Positions 44,691 to 56,240 are shown, numbered from the stretch's first letter. The stretch is DNA of 64,000 bases from Acholoe squamosa (GCA_949317995.1 OX439048.1:68267375-68331374), one strand, 5' to 3'. Notes: generated by a model not told the origin, from the sequence alone. Program-made: numbers and translations.

Positions 44691-47240
44691 CACTTCTTTT
44701 CTATTCCTTATAAGGAACAATTTTGAATTAATAGCCCTGCGGGGCAACCTTCTATTTTATTCCTTGTAAGGAAGAATTTTGAATAAATAGCCCTGCAGGG
44801 CAACCTTCTTTTCTATTCCTTGTAAGGAACAATTTTGAACTAATAGCCCTGCAGGGCAACCTTCTTTTCTTTTCCTTGTAAGGAACAGTTTTGAATTAAT
44901 AGCATATACTATACAATACTATATTCCAGGTATAGAAAAGAAGCTTTCCCTGCAGGGCTACTAATATAGGACAGATTAGAAGGTTGCCCCACAGGGCTAT
45001 GCTTTTGAAATTGCTACTTTTAGGGAAAAGAATAGAATTTTGCCCCGCAGGATAACAATTTCTTTTCTATTCCTTATAAGGAACAATTTTGAATTAATAG
45101 CCCTGCGGGGCAACCTTCTTGTCTATTCTTTGTAAGGAACAATTTTGAATTGTTAGCCCTGCGGGGCAACCTTCTATTCTATTCCTTGTAAGGAACAATT
45201 TTTTTAATTAATAGCCCTGCGGGGCAACCTTCTTGTCTATTCTTTGTAAGGAACAATTTTGAATTGTTAGCCCTGCGGGGCAACCTTCTATTCTATTCCT
45301 TGTAAGGAACAATTTTTTGAATTAATAACCCTGTGGAGCAACCTTCTTTTCTATTCCTTGTAAGGAACATTTTTGATTTAATAGCCCTATCAAATAGTAT
45401 CAAATAGCCCTATCAAATAGTTTTCCACCACCCATTACCTAGCTTGAACACCCTTTCTGTGACTTGTTCTCTGGGTGTAGTATATAAAGGCTGGAGGTGC
45501 ATTTCTCCTATATATGCTTCTATCCTATTCCTATATATAAAATAGAATTCTATACTATATTCCAGGTATAGAAAAGAAGCTTGCCCTGCAGGGCTACAAA
45601 TAAAGGACAGAATAGAAGGTTGCCCCACAGGGCTATGCTTTTGAAATTGCTACTTTTAGGGAAAAGAATAGAATTTTGCCCCGCAGGATAACAATTTCTT
45701 TTCTATTCCTTGTAAGGAACAATTTTGAATTAATAGACCTGCGGGGCAACCTTCTATTCTATTCCTTGTAAGGAATAATTCTGAATTAATAGCTCTGCGG
45801 GGAAACCTTTTTTTCTAATCCTTGTATGGAACAATTTTGAATTATTAGCCCTGCGGGGCAACCTTCTTTTTTATTCCTTGTAAGGAACAATTTTTTGAAT
45901 TAATAGCCCTGCGGGGCAACCTTCTGTTCTATTCCTTATAAGGAACAATTTTGAATTAATAGCCCTACGGGGCAACCTTCTTTTCTATTCCTTGTAAGGA
46001 ACAATTTTGAATTAATAGCCCTGCAGGGCAACCTTCTTTTCTATTCCTTGTAAGGAACAATTTTGAACTAATAGCCCTGTGGGGCAACCATCTTTTCTTT
46101 TCATTGTAAAGAACAATTTTGAATTAATAGCCCTGCAGGGCAACCTTCTTTTCTATTCCTTGTAAGGAACAATTTTGAACTAATAGCCCTGTGGGGCAAC
46201 CATCTTTTCTTTTCCTTGTAAAGAACAATTTTGAATTAATAGCCCTGCAGGGCAACCTTCTTTTCTATTCCTTGTAAAGAACAATTTTGAACTAATAGCC
46301 CTGTGGGGCAACCATCTTTTCTTTTCCTTGTAAAGAACAATTTTGAATTAATAGCCCTGTGGGGCAACCTTCTTTTCTTTTCCTTGTAAGGAACTATTTT
46401 GAACTAATAGCCCTGTGGGGCAACAATCTTTTCTTTTCCTTCTAAAGAACAATTTTGAACTAATAGCCCTGTGGGGCAACCATCTTTTCTTTTCCTTGTA
46501 AAGAACAATTTTGAATTAATAGCCCTGCAGGGCAACCTTCTTTTCTATTCCTTGTAAAGAAAAATTTTGAACTAATAGCCCTGTGGGGCAACCATCTTTT
46601 CTTTTCCTTCTAAAGAACAATTTTGAACTAATAGCCCTGTGGGGCAACCATCTTTTCTTTTCCTTGTAAAGAACAATTTTGAACTAATAGCCCTGCAGGG
46701 CAACCTTTATTTTCTATTCCTTCTAAGGAACAATTTTGAATAAATAGCCTATACTATACAATACTATATTCCAGGTATAGAAAAGAAGCTTGCCCTGCAG
46801 GGCTACTAATATAGGACAGAATAGAAGGTTGCCCCACAGGGCTATGCTTTTGAAACAGATACTTTTAGGGAAAAGAATAGAATTTTGCCCCGCAGGATAA
46901 CAATTTCTTTTCTATTCCTTATAAGGAACAATTTTGAATTAATAGCCCTGCGGGGCAACCTTCTATTTTATTCCTTGTAAGGAACAATTCTGAATTAATA
47001 GCCCTGTATTGCACCACCCATTACCTTGAACACCCTTTCTGTGACTTGTTCTCTGGGTGTAATATATAAAGGCTGGAGGTGCACTTCTCCTATATAAGCT
47101 TCTATCCTATTCCTATATATAAAATAGAATTCTATACTATATAAAAGAAGCTTGCCCTGCAGGGCTACTAATATAGGACAGAATAGAAGGTTGCCCCGCA
47201 GGGCTATGCTTTTGAAACCTTCTATTTTATTCCTTGTAAG
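44691..47240. repeat. 56-bp satellite array with palindromic units
   Basis: About 30 units with consensus TTCTATTCCTTGTAAGGAAC followed by AATTTTGAATTAATAGCCCT and GCGGGGCAACCT. Each unit has two dyads: TTCCTTGTAAGGAA and GCCCTGCAGGGC. The array is divided by three inverted segments (GAAGCTTGCCCTGCAGGGC near 44940, 45573 and 46785) and by two copies of a 130-bp interlude with GTATATAAAGGCTGGAG (about 45424 and 47008). Three more units lie at 54943-55105, so the LTR element inserted into the array. Confidence 0.95.
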
Positions 47241-47265
47241 TGTAGAGGTCGGCGGAAAACGTCCT

Positions 47266-47336
47266 GGAGAAACCGGGAGTCGAACCCGGGACCCTCCAAC
47301 CTGCAGGCGGAAGCTCTACCGCTGAGCTACTTCCCC
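47266..47336 (-). tRNA. tRNA-Cys(GCA)-like sequence at the outer end of the LTR element
   Basis: The minus strand folds as a cloverleaf: a 7-bp acceptor stem (GGGGAAG with TTTCTCC, two G-U pairs), D arm GCTC-AGCGGTA-GAGC, an anticodon arm with loop CTGCAGG giving anticodon GCA, and a 5-base variable loop. The T arm is CCGGG-TTCGACT-CCCGG. Box A and box B promoters are good. One anticodon-stem pair is mismatched (C31-T39), and another is G-T. It could be a real gene, a pseudogene or a tRNA-derived piece captured by the element; its place in a mobile element favours the latter. Confidence 0.55.
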
Positions 47337-47356
47337 GTCTGACATTCTCTACCTTC

Positions 47357-47800
47357 CACCTACATCTGGATTGGTATAATACACAAGGGGGGCAGCTTAT
47401 ACCAGCTGACCAGCCCCTGAGGGCTGGTGCAACCGGAACGGGGCAGATGGCCTACCGCCAAGGACTTACAGCCAGAGCTGGCCCCTACACTCCTCCCAAC
47501 CAGCTTCAACCATGGCCAACCAACACCAAGCATTCCTCCCAACCAGATCGGTTTGGGCTTTATCAAGCAGTGTGAGGCACTCCTGACTTCCCAGTTGACC
47601 TACCAGTACACAGTACTGCCAGGGTCGAAGCGTATCTGTATTATACCGTTCCAGGCACCTACACCTGGATTGGTATGACACACACGTAGGGGGGAGCTAC
47701 CACCGGATGCCAGCTCCTGGGGGCTGGGATCTCCAGAAACGGGGCTGCTGGCCTTACGGCAGAGCTGGCCCCTACACTCCTCCCTACCAGATTCAATATA
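47357..47800. repeat. Direct duplication of ~145 bp within the 3' end
   Basis: CTGGATTGGTAT, a GGGGGG-AGCT stretch, then CCAGAGCTGGCCCCTACACT and CAGCTTCAA at 47366-47512 recur at 47668-47800. Each copy contains CTGGCCCCTACA, which resembles the LTR end CCGGCCCCTACA, as if related LTR fragments were placed in series. Confidence 0.65.
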
Positions 47801-47967
47801 GGGTTCAGTACACTATAGGTACCAGATACCCGGGACTAGTACTGAGTCGCATACCGGCCACCTCTTTCCAAGTCTCCCCAGTACTAGCAAATTGAATCGT
47901 CATTCGTGTCATACCAGCCCAGGTACCGAGTTCTCTTAGTCCCCCCTCACACGGGTCAGGACCAACT

Positions 47968-48248
47968 CGGTTTCCCCACCAGTGCAAAGCCCCGGATACC
48001 CCTACCTCTCGGGTAGGACTTTCTCAGCTGCTTATAGTTGAATGTCTTGACTGGACTACGTCCAGTCCCCTTCTGCGGCTCATCTGGCTCCTTAGTAGAA
48101 GCTGGACGCGAGGCATGGTGCTGCCCCCTCTTCTACCAGCTGGGTATCGCAAAGCGACACCTAGTTGGCATAGAAGGAACAAGCACCACACGAACACGTC
48201 TCTCGGATGAACCGCACTAATATATATACAACGATGCCGGCCCCTACA
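47968..48248 (-). repeat. 3' LTR (recognisable part) of copy 2
   Basis: Begins TGTAGGGGCCGGCATCGTTG directly after the polypurine tract. Similarity to the 5' LTR ends near 47968, yet the apparent outer end of the element is at 47241. Confidence 0.75.
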
Positions 48249-48258
48249 CCACCCCCAC
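48249..48258 (-). other. Polypurine tract
   Basis: GTGGGGGTGG immediately before the 3' LTR start, the expected primer for second-strand DNA synthesis. Confidence 0.75.
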
Positions 48259-49139
48259 TAGACTATACCTAGGGTTGGGTGTATTTAACAAATACCTATT
48301 GTTAACTTTATACAATAATAAGTTATATATACATAGGTAAGTCTATACACAAGTGTTCGTATAGAATATACAACATTAAAGGGGCATTATAAATACTTTT
48401 TACATAATAAGGCATCGTCGCATATAACCCGAAGTAACTAATAATAACAATTAGGAAGTGGTGCCTTATGCACCATCGACCTAAGGTGATAAATGGTAAC
48501 AATGTTACAGTGTTATTATAGTTTAAAGACGTGATAGAAGTGATGGATTTGAATGATATGGTATTAACATTAATTTACAACAGTAAGGAACCGACCCGAG
48601 GTGGGGTGAATAACCCGAGAAAAATTTTGTTTAGTTTGATTACAAAAATATAATGAAGTATATAAAAATAGTTTTACACAAAATTTTAATACTGATGGAT
48701 ATAGACGTCCTACCAGGGTAGTAGGATCGCCCTTACAAAATACCGAACTTCCGGCGAATCTGGAACAACTGGTGTCTGCAGCTCCACCCGGCGACATATG
48801 TGTGGTGGCAAGCCACGTTGCTGTTGTGATTTGCCCTGATGAAGATGGGAAGATGGAGCCCCGGTTTGGTGTGGTAATCCTTTTAGTGTTTCGGGTAGCG
48901 TCCACCTTCGCTGCAGGTATGGTTCCAGATCGGCGAGTCCAGCATAAGGATAAGAACCTCTGGCATGGTAAATGCCTTTACCCTCGGGTACCACAGGCTC
49001 CTTCAGATGGACACTTAAAGATCCTCGGGATCAGTGTCCATCTTCTCAGCCGACTCCGCTTGGGCAGCCGGAGCCGAGCTGCTGCAACTGCTCCCAGAGA
49101 GCAGCGCTGGGGTTTCGCTGAGAGACTCGCTACGCAAGC
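48259..49139. other. 3' non-coding region of the LTR element
   Basis: AT-rich toward the polypurine tract (about 48260-48700) with TATAC runs. The GC-rich part near 48720-49130 has short open frames but none supported. Confidence 0.5.
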
Positions 49140-51713
49140 TCAGCGCGCCCATCCCCTCGGACAGACTCTCAACTGCCTCGGGTTCGGGTGGTACAACCGG
49201 AGCACAAACGTGTTCGGATCCTGAAGACCTGACAGCGTACCTGCAATGAGTTCCATAACGGGCACCCGAGGGGCCGTTGGTGGAACTATAACCGGTGGGG
49301 GCGCGGCGGCCTCCACAGTGACAGATGAAGAGCCTGCTGGAGGGACCGAGGGACCCTCAACTGTCGCACCTCCTCGGCCTCGGCCGCCGCCAGGGGGAGC
49401 TCGGGTGGACTCCATGCCACCACGGCCCCTACCCCGGGGTTTAGACCGGCCCAAGGAGGTTAGGACCTGAGATTTGGGTCCCGCTGGTCCCATTGCAGGG
49501 AACTTCGCCGCGTATTCACTATACGTGGGGCGCTTGCCGGATGACCCCTCACCAGCCCACCAAGATCCATATCCGGATGGGGCAGCAAAGTATGTGCTCC
49601 AGTCATCCGGACTGCCAGTGGCTTCACTCGGGGGGTGCTCCTCGGGTGCAGTGGGTGTTGGTGCTGGGGTGGCTGGAGTGGCCGCCTGGCTAACCACCCT
49701 ACGGGTCTGGTTGCCAGGCATATCGAAAGCCGAGACTTGCTGTCCCGACTGGCGACGATCAGCTGGGTTGGCTGGTCTGGGCTGATCCTTGTTACCCGAA
49801 GGGCTTACGGATCGGTCTGCGCGGGTCCTTTTGGAAGCACCGGTAGCCGTGCCTCCATTAGGACCCTTCGAGCGGGCCTTGCCCTTTTCCCGCTTGTCGT
49901 CCCCTCTCCACTTCTTCACCTTCAGGTGTACCTCGGTGGGCATCCCGAACTTGGTTAGCGAGAAGTTAATTTGGAAGTAGGCCAAGAGGTTGCCACTCCT
50001 CCATGAACAGAATCCGGTTTCGAATGCCTGTTCCTTAACGTCCTTTACGCTCAACGAAGCCCAGTTAGCCAGGAGCTCGTTGAAGCACTTTACGGCCCGT
50101 TTCCTCGTCTTTTCCAGGCCGGTGCCATGGGCTTTCTGCAGATGCAAAGCCATGTCCCAACGCCGGTTGGTAGAAAACGAGCCGTCACAGAGTTTGCTCG
50201 GACGGTCTCCGACTACACACTGAAGAAGTGGCTTGTGGTGCATATGATGCTCCACGATATGTCGAGCGAAGCAAGGCTTCGTCTCAAACATCTTCTCTCC
50301 AGTGAGGGCAAGCTGGCACGACTCGAATGTGCACTTTCGGCGGTTGCCGGTTGGTCCCCATTGGGTCATAGCCCACTGAACTTTCGTCCGGGCCTCATAA
50401 TTGTAAATCGACCCCAATTTGGATTTGAGCTGGTCAATCCAAATGAGGTAGAATTTACCTACTGGCGTATCCGAGGGGCCGGACTTCATCCACTCCTCGT
50501 CATCACTATCACCATCCTTATTGACGGCGCCCGGGCACATGTAGTGGACCGTGTCGTAAGCACAGTCCGCGAACCCCTTGGCTGCATTCTTCCACATCCA
50601 CTTCTGATTCTCGTCTTTGGGAACGTCCTTGGTCATTTCTTCCCACGTCGTCACAGACTCCAAATCAGATTTGGCTGACTCGGGCAGCTCTGGGTCGCTT
50701 GCGCTTCCCTCACTGTTCGTGTAGATGCCCTCCCCTTTACAGCCGGCTCGGCTGGTGGTAGTAGTACCAGTCGAAGCCTTGGTAGAGGTTTTGGCGCTCG
50801 TCCCACTGGTGCTAGCAGAGGATGCTGCAGTAGCCAAGGTGGCTACTGTGGTTGTTGGGGTCCTGGAGGCGGGCGTCTTCGGGTCGCCCTTACCCCTCGG
50901 CTTGGTGGGGGGCGCGGGCTCCGCCGGAGACGCTTTCGCTCCGTTCTTTTTCTTGCGGTGCACGACCTTGGATGGCTGCGCCGGCACTTCGGGACTAGAA
51001 TCCGACTAACGCGGATCCTTGTCCTTTGAACGAGGGCTCCTCCTGCCGCTGACCGGGGAGTCAGAGTCGGAGGCGGCCTTCGCCTTACTTTGGGCCAGTT
51101 GTTTCCGGTGGGCCCGACGGGTAGCGGTTAGCTCCTTCTGCTGTTTAGCCAGCTCAGCTCGCCTGGCCTCAACAGCAGCCTGTTGCCGTGAGATGTCCTC
51201 TTCCGAGATCTCACCAGCCACCTCCGGTATGTTGGCGCCCGGCTCCTGCTCGGTCGTGGACCTCTCGATGGCAATGCGGATGTCTTCCACCTCCAGGTCG
51301 CTCTCGGTGAGAGGACCCTTTGGTGCTGCCTTACGGCTCAATCGCTTGACCCGTCCGGATTCCACCGACGACTGTGTGACGGTGGAGTCTGTATCCATGT
51401 CGGATTCAGACTCTCTTAACTGCGCGGCCTTCCGGGTAATGCCTTCGGAAAGCAGCACAGCTCGGGCCAAGCTCTCGTTGACCGCCATCTCCTCCGCCAA
51501 CCGTTGGTAGTTGCGGAGCCAAGAAACTGGCATGGTTTCTGCCAACTCGTCGGTGCACGAGTCCATGACCAGAGTCTTGAAGTCATCTGGTATGGCATCG
51601 GGCATGCCGGGTGTCTCCGCGAGCGGACCACATCCGAACATAGAGGGATGCATGGGGATGTAGGTCCCCCAGGAGGTGTACACGACACCGGTCTCCACGT
51701 CCACATGGGCCAT
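49140..51713 (-). pseudogene. Polyprotein C-terminal half with C2H2-like fingers; no enzyme domain
   Basis: The frame is the same as the N-terminal Gag half and runs from 51713 to 49140 with a single TAG at 51006. Before the TAG is an acidic helical region with a coiled coil (AAVEARRAELAKQQKELTAT). After it come a Ala/Thr/Ser/Pro-rich leader, then WEEMTKDVP and FADCAYDTVHYMCPG. Two zinc-finger-like units follow: C-x4-C with a distant H-x3-H (KCTFESC to RHIVEHH), and CVVGDRPSKLC to LHLQKAH. The tail is Gly/Pro/Arg-rich. No Asp-Thr/Ser-Gly protease, YxDD or DDE pattern was found. Homology unknown. Confidence 0.65.
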
Positions 51714-52405
51714 GCACTCGGTGCGTGTTCTGTATCCCGGAGGATACAGCGGACTAGGGGGACTAGATCCGAACTAACATTCGACTTGACATGCGAGACG
51801 CGGCCTACGCGGTCACTCCTGACCTCAGATGACGGTTTAGAATCCCTCGGTTTACTAAACGCCTTCCTGGGAATGTACTTCCTACCTGAAGTGTTTTTCC
51901 TAAGCTGCATCAAGCAAAAGGTGCCATCCTCCTGCTCCATGTCAATCAATTCGAAATCATCCGAGATATTATCTACCTCCGATCGCTGGACTACCGATGC
52001 TAGTGGAGCCGAGCCCGTGGCATTCGGGATGTCTCCAGCTAGCATGGCTCGCTTCTTCACGGCCATATCTATACCATTAAATATGCCGTGCAACGTTATG
52101 CCTTCCTTCCAGGCATCTCTAGCAGCAATTTGCTCGTCTCGGTCTCTCAGACCCTTGACGAATTGTGTAATCAAATCATCCATATACCAGTCCTGGTTTT
52201 CTGTACCGGGTCTGGCCTTACTCAGCAGGGCATGCAGTTCCATACCGTATGCTCTGAAAGCTTCATTTGGCTTCTGTGTACGTTTTTTAAAGCGGACCAT
52301 TGGGTCCTCCTTGACCATGTTACACAATAGTCCGCTAGCAGATTCAACTAACTGCTCAAAATTTCCTACGAGACCATACCGGGTCCGCCATTGCTCTACT
52401 GCCAT
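51416..52405 (-). pseudogene. Gag capsid, C-terminal part (frame-shifted)
   Basis: A second frame continues the capsid: AVEQWRTRYGLVGNFEQLVE, then QKPNEAFRAYGMELHALLSK and WYMDDLITQFVKGLRDRDEQ, recognisable as the C-terminal Gag helices (a PEG10/Ty3-type arrangement). Beyond about 51720 this frame becomes Trp/Cys/Pro/Arg-rich and is not credible; the coding then continues in the first frame. So indels near 52390 and 51720 compensate each other. Confidence 0.7.
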
Positions 52406-54560
52406 TGCAGTTCATCACATCGATGAAATCTTCAAACCATTCTTTCCATGGTCGAGTACCGTCGTATTCTTTAGGAATCACGGCTACCCTTCGGGCTGAA
52501 TTGTGAGCATACATCAATCTAGTGCATTGTTGTTTACTCCATTCAATCGCCTTGGTTTCATTCAAGGTTCGATTGACTCCCATTCCACCAAAGGTTGTAT
52601 TGCTTGGTGGAGGCGGTGGTGGTGGTTGGCTATACGTCCACTGTGTACCACTGTAGTTCGTATAGCCACCATCCCCTTGGTTAGGGCCAGTACCCGAGGC
52701 ACCATCGCTACCTGCGTTACCCGAAGTACCGTCCCCACCCTGAGCACCAGTGTGGTTGGTGCCACCCTGGCGAACGCCACCGGACGGCTGGCCCGTATGG
52801 TTTGGTTGACTACCACCGTTTGGTGGAGTTTGTTGGTTGTTGTAATTACCAGCTCCCAATCCGACATCTTCTGTCTGATCCACGTGTATGTGGAAACCAC
52901 TAGTTTCCGCGCTAGTGTCGGAGGCATCCCGAGGTACGTAGTCCGGGTCTAAGTTGTGGACTATCGGAACCTCACTTATCCGGACTCTACTAGTTCGGCC
53001 GTGCTTATCTTGGGTTCTAATGTAAACTCCCCCTTGATCTACATTCCGCGTTGCATTGTCATTGACAAAAGGATTGTACTGCGGATGCTTAGGTGTTGAA
53101 CAGGAGACTGGGTCTCCTTGTTTAACAAACATCGAGTTCGGGTTTAAATCCTTACTCGCCGGAGGAGCATTCGTTTGCTCCTGTTCCTGTAAATAACTCT
53201 CCATAGGAGACTTATTTAATGTGAGGGTAGCAACGTCCGTAGTAAGGTTTCGCTGCTCCTCCCTTAGCTGTGCATTCTCTGACAAGATCTCGGATCGAAT
53301 CTTCTCATTATCTGCTACAGCTCGGTTACGCTCTTCTTGGGCGGCTATTGCCTCCCACTTAAAAGTATCCTTCAACAGACGATACTTTTCACCTTTTTCC
53401 TTTTGAGACCACTGATATTCATTGGTCTCCCTCCGGATCTCGGCTTGTTCCGAGATTAACTTGGCTTCTGTCTCTGCTTTACGGAGCTGAAGTTTCTTTA
53501 ACTTTTCCTCCATGGCATGCAACTCGAATTGTAATCTGTTTACGTCCCGGGCCTTAGCAACCTCCTCGGCTCTAGCCTTTTCGATTGCTCTGAGTCTATT
53601 GGCTTCCTCGAGCTCCAGCTCAGCCAATCTTTTATTCTTTTCTTCCTTGTCTTTCTCCTTTCGCTCCAATCGATGGGCTACGGAAGATAAGCGATATTTG
53701 AGGTCAGATTCCTTTAGAATCGCCTCCTGTTCAATGGAACGGAGTTTGCCGATCCGAGATTTTGTCTCCTCCTCTATCTTCGCTTGGGCTGCCATGAATT
53801 GTTCATGCTGCCTCTTAGCCTGTAGCTCTACCTGCTCTTTGGCTTTCAAATAGGCCGAAGTAGTTTTATACCCGGGGCCCATCCGACGTCCGTATATCTA
53901 CTTGCGACTGCCTCCAGGGTTAAACATGGAGTCAGACAAGCCTTCGTCCAGAGATAGGCCTAGGTAGTGCCTTTCCGAGCTCCTCGGTTTGGCATCCCGG
54001 GGCCTAGTCTTTGGGGTTTCAGTAGGAACCTCTGGATCCTTTACGGCTTTACTATCATCGCTATCATGATCCGATGACGTCATTAGTGGGGCTACCCCGG
54101 TTGACCCCTCTGGTATCGCTCCCGGTGGGGTCGCGGTACGCTGTATAGGGCTCTGGGCTATTGGGGTACCCAAGTTGCTAGCCGACCCTGCTGGTATAAT
54201 AGGTCCTAGCTGGCATCTGCTAGTTATAACTTAGGACCAATTGCTCAAGTTCAAGGTTGGGGGTCTTAGTACCCCCCTAAACAGTCCTGTATCCGGGGCT
54301 ACCATTTGAGGGGTGCCCGGATACAACTTAACAATGCCATCTTCATTTCTGGTGGCACCGTCTGTTAGACCAGGTGTCGAGAAGACAGTCTGGACACCCT
54401 CCGGGTTGAACATATGTTGTTGACCCGGTTTCCAGTCTAACAACAGATGCTGGGATGTGGAGCCATCCTCTTCGAATCCCTCTAGCCCAGGGCTGGAGGG
54501 GTCCGCATCGGGTTTCCAGAGGCTTTCGGCCAATGTGGCCGCGCTCCACCCCCAAACCAT
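52356..54560 (-). pseudogene. Gag-like polyprotein, N-terminal half (leader, coiled coil, capsid start)
   Basis: One frame runs from 54560 to 52356 with two in-frame stops: TAA near 54231 (Gln codon in copy 1) and TAG near 53898. After the leader comes a coiled coil over about residues 15-225 of the segment starting at 53882, then a Gly/Asn/Thr/Pro-rich linker with a Pro run. The capsid begins at VIPKEYDGTRPWKEWFEDFI, the usual Y-x-G-x2-W-x2-F opening of retrotransposon Gag. Immediately afterwards the frame is broken, and part of the capsid appears deleted. Expected role: forming the cytoplasmic particle. Confidence 0.75.
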
Positions 54561-54646
54561 CTGGTCACGGCACCAGTGTAATGGTTCCTATCGACTTATA
54601 TGTTGGGTGGCTCGTTGGCTTGCTTATCACTAGAGATACCAACACA

Positions 54647-54938
54647 ACACGAGTGATTCGGGTTGCGCAAAGCCCTGGATACCCCTACCTCTCGGGTAGG
54701 ACTTTATTCACTTCTCACCTGCTTATAGTTGAACGTCTTGACCCGGACTACGTCCAGTCCCCTTCTGCGGCTCGCCCAGCTCCTTAGTAGAAGCTGGACA
54801 CGAGGCATGGTGCTGCCCCCTCTTGTACCAGCCGGGTATCGCAAAGCGACACCTAGGTGGCATAGAAGGAACGAGCACCACACGAACACGTCTCGGATGA
54901 ACCGCACTAATATATATACAATGATGCCGGCCCCTACA
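54647..54938 (-). repeat. 5' LTR of copy 2
   Basis: Begins TGTAGGGGCCGGCATCATTG on the minus strand; a TATATATTAG stretch lies close to the start. Matches 47968-48248 and 1701-1980. Inner boundary uncertain by about 20 bp. Confidence 0.8.
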
Positions 54939-54942
54939 TAAG

Positions 54943-55105
54943 GAACAATTCTGAATTAATAGCCCTGTGGGGCAACCTTTTTTTCTATTCCTTGTAAGGA
55001 ACAATTTTGAATTAATAGCCCTGTGGGGCAACCTTCTTTTCTATTCCTTTTGAGGAACAATTTCAAACCTATAGCCCTGCGGGGCAAAATTATATTCTAT
55101 TCCAA
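54943..55105. repeat. Right-hand remainder of the 56-bp satellite
   Basis: Three more units (TTGAATTAATAGCCCTGTGG type) continue directly after the LTR element, proving that the array was split by the insertion. Confidence 0.9.
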
Positions 55106-55118
55106 ATTGAAAAGAAAA

Positions 55119-55318
55119 CCCTGTATACAACCAATGGGGACAGTATCATTAGGGTTAAGGGCTGTTCCTCTAGTTCTATAAGAAGAGAGGGATGTTATCA
55201 TGGTTTGAAAAGAAGAAATCATGGCTTATTCAAACCATGATAACATCCCACTCTTCTAATAAAACTAGAGGAACATCCCTAAACCCTAATAATAATGTCC
55301 CTATTGGTTGTATACAGG
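55119..55318. mobile_element. 200-bp hairpin MITE
   Basis: CCTGTATACAACCAATGGGG at 55119 is mirrored by CCCTATTGGTTGTATACAGG ending at 55318. The arms of about 90 bp pair over most of their length (AGAAGAGAGGGATGTTATCA with its complement), with a loop near 55216-55232. Confidence 0.85.
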
Positions 55319-55454
55319 ATGGGTGACCAGTGACAGGAATGTCAGCCTATCCAATAGGCTGACCACGAGTGCTCAGTCACCGTATCGGATACGCTGACCG
55401 CAGATGGGTGGGGTGGTACTACAATGAAACATAACATAATCAGTTAGGGGACTG

Positions 55455-56091
55455 GAATATCTTGTTGGGACACACCAGGATCATAGTACAACAGTCTGAT
55501 TTTAGTCTGTGCTAACATTCTGATAGCATGCACAGTCTTAGGGTATACTCGCATCTTAGTACCCTTGTGTGTGCACTGGACCATGACACTCACCTCTACA
55601 GGTTTATGCGCCAATCAGAGCCCTGGTCACTGGACTATGACACCTACCTGTGCATACTATATTGGGGTCAAAGGTTGGATGGTGAAACCACTCCACCATT
55701 TGGTATAAATTTGGTATAAATATTTACATTAAATGATACATTTACACCCTTATTAAACAACACATAGCTAAAATGAAAAGGTCAGTTTGTAGGCATTTAT
55801 CTATTTTTTTATTTTTCACATTTATTAGCAAATCAAACAAAAAATTAGCAAATCAATTTTATTATAACAAGACTGGGGGGAATATTGTAAATATAGCCAT
55901 TTCTCAGAAAATATTCCGATTTTAATTCTGTAAAAATGTGTATGTAAATCATAGACCTTTGCTACCTATTGTGACATCAAAATTATATATTTTGATAAGA
56001 AAGTAAGAGAAATTTGAAGATAAACAAGGGTATTAAGTTCTTAGTACACACCATTCACTAAGAAACAGGTTAGTCCTGAACCTGCATAATG
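55455..56091. mobile_element. Dispersed 640-bp repeat, copy 2
   Basis: Second copy of the element at 40099-40759, with scattered differences and similar ends. Confidence 0.8.
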
Positions 56092-56107
56092 CAGATTCGA
56101 TTAGAAA

Positions 56108-56240
56108 CAGACTTATAGGTGGGGTTGACTTATAGGTGGGGTTGACTTATAGATGGGGTCGACTTATAGGTGGGGTCGACTTATAGGTTGGGTCGACTTA
56201 TAGATGGGGTCGACTTATAGGTGGGTCGACTTATAGGTCT
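56108..56240. repeat. 17-18-bp minisatellite, about seven copies
   Basis: GACTTATAGGTGGGGTC units with minor changes (GACTTATAGATGGGGTC, GGTGGGTC). It is followed at 56232-56300 by the right-end fragment of TTAA family 2 (GGTAGCAATGGCAGAATC). Confidence 0.9.

Larger units (their letters stand above)
47241..54938 (-). mobile_element. LTR retrotransposon without pol (Gag-only), copy 2
   Basis: Minus-strand order: 5' LTR (about 54647-54938), primer-binding region with TGGTATCTCTAG (about 54627-54642), a long gag-like frame (54560 to about 49140), about 890 bp of noncoding DNA, polypurine tract GTGGGGGTGG (48249-48258), 3' LTR (about 47968-48248). The outermost ends, TGTAGAGG at 47241 and CCCCTACA at 54938, are flanked by TAAG on each side (47237-47240, 54939-54942), and both flanks are satellite units. 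No protease, reverse transcriptase, RNase H or integrase motif is seen anywhere in the interior. The element must rely on enzymes from other elements. Confidence 0.85.

Noticed and set aside
44691..47240. CRISPR-like spacing of palindromic repeats
   Set aside because: The units are directly adjacent with no unique spacers, and the genome is eukaryotic; this is a satellite.
49246..50678. Several plus-strand ORFs over 49-51 kb
   Set aside because: Antisense shadows of the long GC-rich minus-strand polyprotein.
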